The notes under the pieces are model-generated. The model did no database searches, was not told where the DNA came from, and worked only from the letters and a program-made list of their open reading frames with translations. This document shows positions 29,065 to 38,261 of a DNA stretch of 64,000 nt, piece by piece. Location of the stretch: assembly GCA_001839685.1 (NCBI GenBank), contig MLAK01001282.1, positions 84,299 through 148,298 on the forward strand. Reading direction: 5' to 3'. Each line of letters begins with the position of its first letter. Position 1 is the stretch's first letter. Origin of the DNA: Tritrichomonas foetus. Taxonomy: Eukaryota > Parabasalia > Tritrichomonadida > Tritrichomonadidae. Position numbers and translations under genes: made by a program.

Positions 29065-29505
29065 TTTTCCAATAAATTACGAAACCGCTATAACCGAATA
29101 TAACACTTCAATATTTAGATCGATTAAAAATAATGAATTAAAAATGATCGTTAAATTGCTTGATGAAATAAAAAAACACAAAAATCGTTGATGTGATAAA
29201 AACAGCCATATAAATCAAGCACCATTGTTTCTCTTTTGGGAAAAGAATTAAGAACATCAATCACGAAAAGAGATACATTGTCCTTTTATAAACGATAAAC
29301 ATTGGAGATATGAGGAATCCGAGAAAAATAAATGTCACTCAAAATGAAGAAACGATATCATCATCGTCATTATTCAATTTCTTTGAAAATAATTCTGATG
29401 AATATGTCAAAATCTATCAAATCCATTGAACTTATTTTAAATTCTCAAAAATTCAGATAATTAAATTGTTCAACTTTTTTTCGATATAAAGCTGCGCATT
29501 AAAAT
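29065..29505. other. Divergent promoter region between AP-1 gamma and raptor-like genes
   Basis: 441 bp of AT-rich DNA. No gene recognised. Confidence 0.5.
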
Positions 29506-31506
29506 ATGTCTGATTTTGCGAATCCCAAAACGAATCGGGAAGCCCCTCGTCGCGTATCACGGAACACAACTTCGATTGCTCGTCCAGCCCGTCCAGTTCT
29601 CGGAAATCAAGCGCCAATTGCCAAAACCAAAACGGTTGTTTCATTTTTATGTCTTTTCGATGGTTTACGAACTCCGTCAATTCGCAGGCTTGTTCGAAAA
29701 CCCAGAACGATTTGCAATAATCCTTTACTTACATACGATCCATCATTTTATGCGCCATCTTCAACGAAAGCACTTTCCGATCTTTATATGACTTCAATTA
29801 ATTGTTCATGTGAAATAGCAGTTGATCCATCAGTTCAAACGGTTTTAGAATTACTTCGTAAGCATGCCACATCAATTCCTCCCCATCGGGTTTTACTTCA
29901 CTATTTTGGTCATGGCTGTTATGAGCCAACTGAAAGTAATTTATATTTCTTTTCTGACGATCGGCTTCGATACAAACCATTTAAAATATCCAATTTATTA
30001 CATTCGTGTGCTTGTCCAATTGTTATTGTTCTTGATTGTCCGAAAGCAGCAATCCTATCTAAAATGCTTGCAACTAAACGTGACACATTTGCATTTTTTG
30101 CTTGTGCAGCAAATGAGAAGTTGCCTTCATCAACATCTGCGCCATTAGATATATTTTCTTCTTGTCTTTTCCAACCATTTACTATCGCAATGTGGTACCA
30201 TCAACAAAATAATTGTAATATATTTTCTCGAGAGATGAAAGACTCACAGCTTAAAAATATTAAATTTTTAAAAATGTTTTTAAATGCAATTTTAGAATCA
30301 ATTTGTTTTGATTCCCAAGATAGTGCAACTTTTGAAATGTTTACACGAGATCCTGCAATTGGTGTAATGTTTCGTGGGTTCGCTCTTGCTCAACGTGTAA
30401 TGATGATGTATAATTTACACCCATCAACTTTACCCGAATTAAAACCAATGATGACAAATGTTTTATGGAAGTATTGGGATCTTGCAATTGATACATGTGC
30501 TACTTTACCTGAACAAACAGCAAAAGAAGTAGTTTTTCAACTCTTTCTGAAAACATTTATGACATATCCAAAAATAGGTCATCTTCCTTTATTTTCATTC
30601 TTTATGAAAATCCCTGAAGTTCATGAAGAAAACGCTTATCAACTTTTCACCTTTATGGATTCAGCTCCCGATTTTGCTGAAGCTGCTACACGGACAGACC
30701 TTCCTAAAGCAATAATTAGTGTTGAATTACCATCAGCTGTTTCATTAACAATACTTGCAAAATTGATGGCTATTTCAGGAACTTCTCCTTTCTTATCAAC
30801 ATCACCAACTTACTTTGCAGTATCAGATGATCCATCAGTGGTAGCAGCTGGAATGATAGCTTTAACTGTTGCTTCACATCTAAGCTGGCAACCAGCCTTT
30901 AAAAAGCTTGCAGGACTTTGTATTGATCATGCCAATGAATGCGCGCCATTTTCTCTTTTATTATTTGGTACGATTATGGACAAGTCTTCAGGAACTGCAT
31001 ATATTGATGATTTTTCATCAAATATAACTTCTTTACTTGAAGATAGTCGAGACGATATACGCGCTTCTGCTGTTTATGCACTAAGCTGTTCTAAAAATCC
31101 AGTTGTTGTTGAATATTTTAGTAAAATGATTGATGATCGATCACCAGTTGTGCGCTTGCAAGTACTTTATGCACTTTTGATGACATATCAATTAATCAAA
31201 GATCAAGGTATTTTTGATCTAATTGATAAATTATCGAAAGATTCAAGTACTGACGTACGCAATCACTTTAATATATTAAAACCGAATTTCATGAGAGTGA
31301 AAAGTGGAATGAATTCTAACCAAATTTCTGCGTCAAATCCAATCATTCCACATTTAATTGAATCTTTGAAAGCTGTTAATTTTGAACAAAGATTTGACTC
31401 TAATGTTTTTAATATTAAATTTCCAAAGATAGAAGGAAAGTCTGCATCAACTTTGGAAAATAAAATGCCGAGAATTGGCGCTTTTTCATTTGGAAAACCT
31501 GCTTAA
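29506..31506 (+). CDS. RPTOR: Raptor-like TORC1 subunit, short form
   Basis: Raptor presents substrates to TOR kinase in TORC1. Residues 40-230 match the raptor N-terminal caspase-like (RNC) domain: VVSFLCLFDGLRTP, then RVLLHYFGHGCYEPT with H136, then the IVIVLDCPKA strand with C178. The His-Cys pair of the caspase fold is thus present. Residues 270-610 form HEAT-like helices, as in raptor (VMFRGFALAQRVMMMYN; DDIRASAVYALSCSKNPVV; DRSPVVRLQVLYALL). At 666 aa the protein is about half the size of animal raptor (about 1330 aa), and the C-terminal WD40 propeller is absent. The open frame stops naturally after a short polar tail. Confidence 0.8.
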   Translation: MSDFANPKTNREAPRRVSRNTTSIARPARPVLGNQAPIAKTKTVVSFLCLFDGLRTPSIRRLVRKPRTICNNPLLTYDPSFYAPSSTKALSDLYMTSINCSCEIAVDPSVQTVLELLRKHATSIPPHRVLLHYFGHGCYEPTESNLYFFSDDRLRYKPFKISNLLHSCACPIVIVLDCPKAAILSKMLATKRDTFAFFACAANEKLPSSTSAPLDIFSSCLFQPFTIAMWYHQQNNCNIFSREMKDSQLKNIKFLKMFLNAILESICFDSQDSATFEMFTRDPAIGVMFRGFALAQRVMMMYNLHPSTLPELKPMMTNVLWKYWDLAIDTCATLPEQTAKEVVFQLFLKTFMTYPKIGHLPLFSFFMKIPEVHEENAYQLFTFMDSAPDFAEAATRTDLPKAIISVELPSAVSLTILAKLMAISGTSPFLSTSPTYFAVSDDPSVVAAGMIALTVASHLSWQPAFKKLAGLCIDHANECAPFSLLLFGTIMDKSSGTAYIDDFSSNITSLLEDSRDDIRASAVYALSCSKNPVVVEYFSKMIDDRSPVVRLQVLYALLMTYQLIKDQGIFDLIDKLSKDSSTDVRNHFNILKPNFMRVKSGMNSNQISASNPIIPHLIESLKAVNFEQRFDSNVFNIKFPKIEGKSASTLENKMPRIGAFSFGKPA

Positions 31507-31855
31507 TTCGAATTAACTAGTTAAATTTTATTTGTTTATTAATTTTGTTTATTAAATAAATGTAACGCAAAAAAATCATTCTTTTTTCTTTTTACGAATT
31601 GTGAATTTTCTATCAAGTTTCAAATCTCATCAAAATGAAAATGTTGGTATAAGAGAATTAGATTGATTTATTTTATATAATATCTAATGAAACATTGAGT
31701 GTCCAATTAAAAAAATATTTATCTTCAAGATTGAAGTAAATTACCTTATTAGAAAAGTTATTTTTGGCTCTGACCAAATATCCAGTTATTTTATTCGGCG
31801 ATACAGACTTTTTGAGAAAATCGAAAAAAACTCGTTGACAATTATTCCGGAAAAC
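31507..31855. other. Intergenic region
   Basis: AT-rich, nothing recognised. A short minus-strand open frame here looks random. Confidence 0.5.
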
Positions 31856-33559
31856 ATGAAGCACGTTCCCAACAGGAGCTCCAATCCGCTTCGTGGTTCA
31901 GACCCGCTCCCTCCTTTGAGGGCACCATCTGAAAAAAAGAAAGATCTGTTCGCAACTCACTCGATGGATTCGCCAAGAGGCATGAGCAAGAATGATCTCG
32001 AAGATGATCCAGTAATCAGAGAAAACATAAAACTTGAAGCCAAAATCAAAAAAATAACAGAAGAAAATCAAGAAATAACAGCTAAATATAATGAAATATC
32101 GTTACAGAATGCAAACCTCACAAGTGAGATGGAAAAAGTCAAAGAAGAGAATAAGAAAAATGTTTTAGAAATTTCAGATCTACAGAAAAAGAACGAATCG
32201 TTAAATCGGGATTTGACAAATCTACGAACAAGGTTAAACAAAATGCCAGCAAATGCTGAACAAACAAAAATTGAAAATGAAAACCTCAGAAAAACTATTG
32301 AAGAATTAAAGAGCGAAATTCGAAAACAGGAGAATTTCATGAAAGAAAGTCGGAGATGTTTACAAACAAAAAAGAATCAATGCCATGAATCTGAAAGAGA
32401 ACGAGACACTTATACAAATAAATACGGCAAATATAAAAAGAGATTTAAAGATCTTGAAGAACAACATAATTCATTAAAACATGAAAATGAGGTTTTAATG
32501 GAAAATGAACGAAATAGAGAAGCTATACTTGAAGCCGCTAAAGCAGAAAAAGATGTAATTATTAATGATCTCACTGATAAATTAAACAACCTAGCAAAAG
32601 AACATGAAAAATCAAAAGAAGAACTCACTCAGCTCAAAAACAGTGTTGATAACTTGAATGAGCAAGTAACGAAATACCGCCAATTGGTTGAAGGAGGATT
32701 AAAAGGTATTGAAGACACACCTGACAATGTTGAAGAGAGAGATTGGCGAAGAGCTGAAAAGAAAACTAAAGCGGAAGAACTTTTCGAACAATTTAAAGAA
32801 ATGAAATCAAAAGAAAGTGAATTAAATCATCGAATTGAAGAAATTCAAAAAGAAATTGAAATGGAAGAAAATATCGCCAAATTGGAACAAAAAGCAACCC
32901 CACAAAAAGCTCTTAAACCAGAATCCCAACCACCTCAACAACAAGAACAACCAACTTCAGAAGAAAAGAAAGAAAGTCCAGAAGAAAAGAAAGATAATCC
33001 AGAAGAAAAGAAAGAAGGTGAAGACGAAAAAAAAGAAGGTGAAGAAGAAAAGAAAGAAGGTGAAGAAGAAAAGAAAGATGGTGAAAGTGAAAATAAAGAT
33101 GGTGAAGAAGAAAAGAAAGAAGGTGAAGACGAAAAGAAAGATGGTGAAAATGAAAATAAAGAAGAAGAAACAAAGAATGAAGAACCTTTGTCGAAAGTTG
33201 ATCAATTGAAAGGTGATTTGGAAAATGTTAAAACCGAAATTAACAAACTTGTCGCAGAAGAAGAAACGATGAAACAACAAATGATTCAGTTTGGTATTAA
33301 GCCATGTTCATTTGACCATCCTGATGAGCCTTATGCTGAAGAGGAGGATGAAAGCGATTTTACATTTACAGAAATTCGAAATCGTATTTCACGAATGAGA
33401 AAAACTAGAAATGATGCGGTTAATGCAATGGATGTTTACAAAATAGAGAATGTTAAAATTAAAGAAGATTTGGAAGCAGAGAAATCAAGGGCAGCAAAAA
33501 TTAAAGCAATCATAGATTCCTTGATTTCGAAGAGAATCATTATGAAAACAACAAAATAA
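31856..33559 (+). CDS. Long coiled-coil protein with KE-rich tandem repeats
   Basis: A 567-aa protein. The longest open frame begins at TTG, so the ATG at 31856 is used. Residues 1-50 are basic and Pro/Ser-rich. About 55-330 is continuous heptad coiled coil (IKKITEENQEITAKYNEI; LTDKLNNLAKEHEKSKEEL). About 355-445 is a low-complexity run of EEKKEG/DEKKDG units. A further coiled coil closes the protein. The design suggests a cytoskeletal or scaffold protein. No family is recognised. Confidence 0.75.
   Translation: MKHVPNRSSNPLRGSDPLPPLRAPSEKKKDLFATHSMDSPRGMSKNDLEDDPVIRENIKLEAKIKKITEENQEITAKYNEISLQNANLTSEMEKVKEENKKNVLEISDLQKKNESLNRDLTNLRTRLNKMPANAEQTKIENENLRKTIEELKSEIRKQENFMKESRRCLQTKKNQCHESERERDTYTNKYGKYKKRFKDLEEQHNSLKHENEVLMENERNREAILEAAKAEKDVIINDLTDKLNNLAKEHEKSKEELTQLKNSVDNLNEQVTKYRQLVEGGLKGIEDTPDNVEERDWRRAEKKTKAEELFEQFKEMKSKESELNHRIEEIQKEIEMEENIAKLEQKATPQKALKPESQPPQQQEQPTSEEKKESPEEKKDNPEEKKEGEDEKKEGEEEKKEGEEEKKDGESENKDGEEEKKEGEDEKKDGENENKEEETKNEEPLSKVDQLKGDLENVKTEINKLVAEEETMKQQMIQFGIKPCSFDHPDEPYAEEEDESDFTFTEIRNRISRMRKTRNDAVNAMDVYKIENVKIKEDLEAEKSRAAKIKAIIDSLISKRIIMKTTK
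32958..33173 (+). repeat. Imperfect tandem repeat encoding EEKKEG units
   Basis: GAAGAAAAGAAAGAAGGT-type units (about 18-24 bp) repeat in frame inside the coiled-coil gene. The opposite strand is open too, purely because of composition. Confidence 0.7.
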
Positions 33560-34056
33560 CCTGTCTTAAATTATATTTGATACGATAACTATTTTTAATC
33601 TGATTATTTTCTTTCCATTCGATGTGATTTGCACTTCATGAAATATTTATGTAAAATACCATTTCGCAAAATTAATCAAAAATAAAATGTTAATGAAATG
33701 TGCATATTAAAATGTGAATCAAATAAGACTTTTGCGTCGAAAGAATCATCAAATTCACTTTCACAAAGCATTTAAAATGAATCAAAAAAGGACAATCATA
33801 CGATATTCTATTTTATAACTTTGAAGATTTTTATGGAAAGATCTAATTGTTTTTGTAAATTTGCAGAAATGGAAATTCAACATTTTCTCAACACTAGAAT
33901 AAATAAAAAATGAGCAAAGAACAAACAAAGAGTTCTACAACAAAATTATAATTAAGGATACAAACAACTTTTAATTACAAATTTATCATAAATACAAAAA
34001 AATTAAGTGTTTTCAATCATCACGAAAAGAAGAAAATGATGGAAAAATGAATCATC
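33560..34056. other. Convergent intergenic region
   Basis: AT-rich DNA between two converging genes. Nothing recognised. Confidence 0.5.
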
Positions 34057-34515
34057 TTAATCACTGCTTGCGCTGGAACTTTCATCAGAATTATTAATTG
34101 GCTGCTGGCTTATAGACATTGGCGGATCAATCGCACCAGACATTAGAATTGATGCAAGCAAGATGCTGGGTTGACCACGAGAAAGAAGTGGAATACGGAA
34201 AGCATTTGGCCCATTCAATGGCAATTTAAATACATGGCATTTGGCCCTTGCTAGCGGCACCATGTCGTTGTTTGTGTCGCCAAAACAGCATAACGTCAAA
34301 TACATGTAGCAAGTCTGTGGATCGGCAACTGAAAACTGCATGCTCAGGGTATAATTAAATGTTGTGTGTGGCGTCATTTTCGCTGCTGCAGTTGATGCGG
34401 GACTATCAGAACCATCAGTGGAAATAACGCACCAAACTTGATTCCCTTTTTTTCGAATAACAGTTGGAATAATGTCGATTGCATGTACGTATAAAGTCAT
34501 AGTAAAATCTGTCAT
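34057..34515 (-). CDS. Small C2-like beta-sandwich protein, hypothetical
   Basis: A 152-aa protein whose pattern of alternating strands (MTLYVHAIDIIPTVI; NQVWCVI; TTFNYTLSMQFSVADPQTCYMYLTLCCFG; ARAKCHVFKLPL) suggests a C2-type domain. There is no obvious calcium-binding Asp cluster. A Ser/Asp-rich tail follows (SDESSSASSD). The ATG is supported by TCATTTTC, whose A is 8 nt upstream. Function unknown. Confidence 0.65.
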   Translation of the reverse strand: MTDFTMTLYVHAIDIIPTVIRKKGNQVWCVISTDGSDSPASTAAAKMTPHTTFNYTLSMQFSVADPQTCYMYLTLCCFGDTNNDMVPLARAKCHVFKLPLNGPNAFRIPLLSRGQPSILLASILMSGAIDPPMSISQQPINNSDESSSASSD

Positions 34516-34517
34516 CA

Positions 34518-34525
34518 GAAAATGA
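34518..34525 (-). promoter_or_regulatory. Initiator-like TCATTTTC before the C2-like gene
   Basis: The start-site A at 34523 would give an 8-nt leader, typical of trichomonad mRNAs. Confidence 0.5.
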
Positions 34526-35130
34526 GATTTTGTAGATTTTATGAATAAACGGTCGCTTCATAAGTAACAAAATTTTCCGATTTTTCTGGAAATTAGACCC
34601 AAAAAGAAAGAAAAATGTCATCTAAACAAAGTTGTATGTCAAACGTGTATTTCTATTCAAAGAGTTGACTTTTTCTGTTTGACTAATTCAAAAATACAGA
34701 AAAAGTTTGTCATATTCATGGAAGCAAACGCCCTATCGGGAAAATAATCTCCAAATTTAAAGTATTTGATTATCATTATATACATGTGTTTATATTATAA
34801 ACTTTATTAAATATTTTTAAAGATTTTCTGTCGGTAGAAGTTGAGAAATGAAATACCATCAATTTTTATTTTTTATAATGTGCCTGACACTCATCAAAAG
34901 AAATCTATAAATTGTATATTTGAGATTAAAATGATTGAAAGTGTTTTTTAATACATAAGAATCAAATGATTATCAAAATTATTTTTCCAAGCCAGCACAG
35001 CATTCACTCCATTTGAATTTTCAAGTTTTTTAGTTTTGTGTCTTTGTTTAGCTCATATATAATCTGCATATAATTGTTTTTATTGATCAAAAGCTGAAAG
35101 AATAAAAATTAACAAAAATCGATTACTGTT
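34526..35130. other. Intergenic region
   Basis: AT-rich, no gene recognised. Confidence 0.5.
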
Positions 35131-35736
35131 TTAACAACACTGTGAATTATTATTATTATAAGTAAGTCCACCACCTGCAAGTCTTTGTTTCTCTTCGTCT
35201 GTCAAAGCACCAAGATAGCCTTGATTTCTTCCAATCTCGTCTGATTTAACGATGAACTCAAAAATCTCATCAATTCCCATGCCAGTCAAAGCTGAAGCAT
35301 GAAATTTAGCAATTGCAGTTGTATCAAACCGCATGTCTTCAACTTTTTGACTTGTAATGGCTGGATCTTCTGGTAAGTCAGCTTTATTGCAGATTAATAA
35401 AAATTTACAATTCGTGTTTGAATTTTGAACATTTTCAGCCCACTTTTTTATGCTGTTCAAAGATGAAACAGAATTGTTTGAAAAAACTAGTAAACAAACC
35501 TGCGCACCACGATAATATATTGGTGCAAGACTTTGATATACTTCTTGGCCAGCAGTATCATATATTTCCAAAACTGTTTCAATTCCATTATTATTCATTA
35601 CAAATTCTGTGCCCTCACAACCCACAGTCGGCTGAATATTATGAAAGTCGTTTTCATTTTCTGTAAATCGTTTAATAATTGATGTCTTTCCAACTCCACT
35701 GTCGCCAACGAGAACAACTTTTATGCGCTCAGTCAT
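35131..35736 (-). CDS. Rab-family small GTPase
   Basis: A 201-aa Rab that cycles between GDP and GTP on vesicle membranes. The nucleotide-binding motifs are intact: GDSGVGKTS (P-loop), DTAGQE (G3), NKAD (G4) and HASAL (G5). The effector-loop Thr lies in QPTVG. The C-terminus ends in CC, the double-geranylgeranyl signal. Trichomonads have expanded Rab families, and I cannot place this one in a subclass. The longest frame begins at TTG. The ATG at 35736 is supported by TCATTTG, whose A is 21 nt upstream. The gene shares a 97-bp divergent promoter region with the PDI-like gene. The stop is TAAA. Confidence 0.92.
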   Translation of the reverse strand: MTERIKVVLVGDSGVGKTSIIKRFTENENDFHNIQPTVGCEGTEFVMNNNGIETVLEIYDTAGQEVYQSLAPIYYRGAQVCLLVFSNNSVSSLNSIKKWAENVQNSNTNCKFLLICNKADLPEDPAITSQKVEDMRFDTTAIAKFHASALTGMGIDEIFEFIVKSDEIGRNQGYLGALTDEEKQRLAGGGLTYNNNNSQCC

Positions 35737-35752
35737 CAAAAAATTCTCCAAA

Positions 35753-35759
35753 CAAATGA
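35753..35759 (-). promoter_or_regulatory. Initiator-like TCATTTG before the Rab gene
   Basis: The start-site A at 35757 lies 21 nt from the chosen ATG. It sits upstream of the TTG that opens the longer frame, so it does not exclude that codon, but ATG is the expected start. Confidence 0.45.
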
Positions 35760-35833
35760 CATTTTTTTCTGCAAGCCTTGCCGATCAATCCACGTCAATT
35801 TCTTAAGGTGAAATTTATATTTGGTCGAGCAAA

Positions 35834-37261
35834 ATGATGCTAACTCTCTTTTTGATACTCGAACGAATTAAAGTACCAATTGGTGAAGCAAGCAATTTAC
35901 CGGTATTATCTGGAATCAATTTAACTCAATTCATCAGCCGAAGTTCTTATAGTATCGTAATTTTTGCAGATAAATCAGCCAGGTTTGATTTTATTAACTT
36001 TGCGGTCACAAGATTTGGATCGCAAATTTCATTCGCAGTCGCTTCAAAGAAAGAATCCATCTCGCCAAATTGTAGTTTTCCATATTGCATCGTTCCTTAC
36101 AAAAACGGCAAAAAAGTTCAAATTCGACCAGCTCCAAAGACCGCAATTGCTTTTGCAAACTGGTGTGAAGAAATTACTCGACCGGCAATATCGACGATAA
36201 ACCATATCGACCAATTACGACGAATATTTCACAGTCCTGGAACTTTTTTACTTGGTGTTGATATGGTTTCGCGTCCCGATTATGTCAAAGATACAGAATT
36301 GCCGTTCTATCGTGTTGATCGAACATTTTTCCAATTTCTGAATATTTCTGTTTCAGCTGGCCTTTATGTTTATCGTTCTGCCGATAGGCAATTAATCCGT
36401 GCAGGCGAAAACTACAAAAAGTTCCTCAAATCACCTTTAATTGATGTGAATTTAGTGAACATTTCATCAAAGCCATATTTTGGCGGCTACTTTGTAGAGA
36501 AAAATGATATAAAAGAAACAAATGAAGAAGTTGCAGTTTTAACCAAACTTGCGAATAAATTCAAAGATATCAATTTTGCATTAATTGAAGGTGACTTTGC
36601 TGATGAAGTTAGTTTACTTTCTCATCTTCAATACATTAAGCGACCATTTTTTGTTTTATTCAACAGTTCAGAAATCAATCAAAATCGATACTTTTCATAT
36701 TCCAAAGATTGCCAAGTTATCGAAAATTTGATAAATTCTGCAATTCATTCACAAAACTCATTTACAAAAATTGTTGGAGAAAAAGACGAAATTAATAATT
36801 TGATTTATAATGAATTTGAATCAACAATTAAAAATTCACCTGGAGACAAGCTTGTCTTATTTGCGAATGAGAAATTGCATCGCTCCAAGAAATTCTATCT
36901 ATTGGCAGAAAAGGCGGTATCTTTGGTGAATTCAGAAAAACTGAAAATGTATCGTTATGACTTATCATCCAATGAAATTCCTGAGTCACTTCAAATTGAA
37001 CAAGATTTACCAATTTTAGTTCTCTATCCTGAAGGCAAAGACGAATTGTACTATGACTCATATGAAACGATTGATGATATTCTTGAATTCGTTTCTTTTG
37101 GTGTAACAAACAAGTTTGAAATGCCTGAATACAACTCCGCCTTGATCTTTAAAGAAATTGATGATAAAATGAATCCACAATTCACGGCATTCAGAAAGAA
37201 ACTTGCAGAAGAAAGAGAAAAACGTGAAAAAGCTGAAAATGTTCATGATGAAAATCTTTAA
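35834..37261 (+). CDS. PDI-like protein lacking CxxC active sites
   Basis: A 475-aa protein with thioredoxin-fold texture across its length, best seen at about 335-405 (KLVLFANEKLHRSKKFYLL, then IEQDLPILVLYPEGKDEL). This matches a PDI a' domain except that the WCGHCK active site is replaced by EKLHRSK. No other CxxC is present, so it should be redox-inactive, perhaps a chaperone-like member such as ERp29 or b-type domains. A short hydrophobic N-terminus (MLTLFLIL) may be a signal peptide. The tail is charged and ends HDENL, which might be a divergent retrieval signal. The start ATG is 97 bp from the divergent Rab start. Confidence 0.55.
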   Translation: MMLTLFLILERIKVPIGEASNLPVLSGINLTQFISRSSYSIVIFADKSARFDFINFAVTRFGSQISFAVASKKESISPNCSFPYCIVPYKNGKKVQIRPAPKTAIAFANWCEEITRPAISTINHIDQLRRIFHSPGTFLLGVDMVSRPDYVKDTELPFYRVDRTFFQFLNISVSAGLYVYRSADRQLIRAGENYKKFLKSPLIDVNLVNISSKPYFGGYFVEKNDIKETNEEVAVLTKLANKFKDINFALIEGDFADEVSLLSHLQYIKRPFFVLFNSSEINQNRYFSYSKDCQVIENLINSAIHSQNSFTKIVGEKDEINNLIYNEFESTIKNSPGDKLVLFANEKLHRSKKFYLLAEKAVSLVNSEKLKMYRYDLSSNEIPESLQIEQDLPILVLYPEGKDELYYDSYETIDDILEFVSFGVTNKFEMPEYNSALIFKEIDDKMNPQFTAFRKKLAEEREKREKAENVHDENL

Positions 37262-37690
37262 ATATATTTATAACAAATGTTTTCAATATTTTAATAAAAA
37301 AATTAATATAGATTCATTATTGGGTTTTATTTTTAAGCATACCTTGGTGAATTTGAACTAACATAAAGTAGATTTCTATATTCTTGCCATGTTAATTCCA
37401 ATTCCTATATTAATATAAACACTTGTCTTTCTGCTGAAAGTCTACTTCCTTTGGAGAGATAGTGAGTTTTTTGATTATTTTAATGGAAGTCATTATGTTC
37501 ATCTTCATTAGGCAATGTAATGTAGATCAAATTAAGTGTATTTAAAATTGTGTGGCGATCTTGAATTTAATGAATTCATAGGCACAATTCATGAATCGGA
37601 GACAATTTATGAACAGCATCTTGATATTCTGTCAAACTTTTGGAAAATGACACAAAGATATTGATCCAAATTTTCTGATTCACCAAATAT
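37262..37690. other. Intergenic region, partly decayed coding sequence
   Basis: AT-rich. The part next to 37690 may be the eroded 3' end of the Myb pseudogene (stop-interrupted minus-strand frame). Nothing else seen. Confidence 0.4.
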
Positions 37691-37985
37691 GCCTCTTATT
37701 TCTTGAATGATTTCATACCTTTTTGATTCCTTTTCACTTTTACATCTTCAACCTTTTGTAGTATTCAGATATGTTTTATGGATCTTTTCAGGCTTAAAAT
37801 TGTTAATGGAAGTTGTTTGGAACATTTGCCATCTGTCTTTGATGTTGATATCGGATCAACTTTTGAAAAACTGAGCAATTGTTGCCCATTTGGGTTCATA
37901 TTCAATGTATTTTTGCTAAAGAAGCAGATCTTCTTCAGCTGTCCAGAGGTCGTTGGCAACTTTCGGTGAAATATTATGGAAAACT
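37691..37985 (-). pseudogene. Myb-domain gene remnant with in-frame stops
   Basis: The minus strand at 37820-37948 translates to a Myb repeat with the three tryptophans spaced 19 residues apart: LWTAEEDLLL, a TAG, QKYIEYEPKWATIAQFFKS, a TGA, then SDINIKDRWQMF. The TGA sits where an Arg codon (CGA) is usual. Upstream the frame reads SPKVAND and downstream QTTSINNFKPEKIH before another stop. Myb-like proteins are a very large family in trichomonads and include promoter-binding factors. Stops within the conserved repeat indicate a dead copy. Confidence 0.7.
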
Positions 37986-38261
37986 CTACTATTTTCCTGT
38001 CTGTACAAAAAATCTATGTGTCTTTGAATATTGGCTTTGATAAAAAGAAATTATCAAGGAAAAAGAGTATTGTTTCTGTTTTAGGAATGATCATCAAACC
38101 AGTAGTTGGATATCTCACTTTGATTATCTTTGCCAATAAATTATGAAAGAAGAAAATCAAAAATAGTTAAAAATTATTATTGAGGTTTTACAAAATATAA
38201 CAAAACATATTATTGTTAGAATTGGAGAATAAACAAAATAAAAAGTGAAGGGGAAAAAATT
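37986..38261. other. Intergenic region
   Basis: AT-rich, nothing recognised. Confidence 0.4.

Noticed and set aside
32835..33280. Lys-rich plus-strand and Phe/Leu-rich minus-strand frames over the KE repeats
   Set aside because: By-products of the GAAGAAAAG-type repeat, which is open in several frames.
37765..37969. Overlapping 63/64-codon frames on both strands
   Set aside because: The minus-strand frame is out of phase with the clear Myb translation; the plus frame is its complement.
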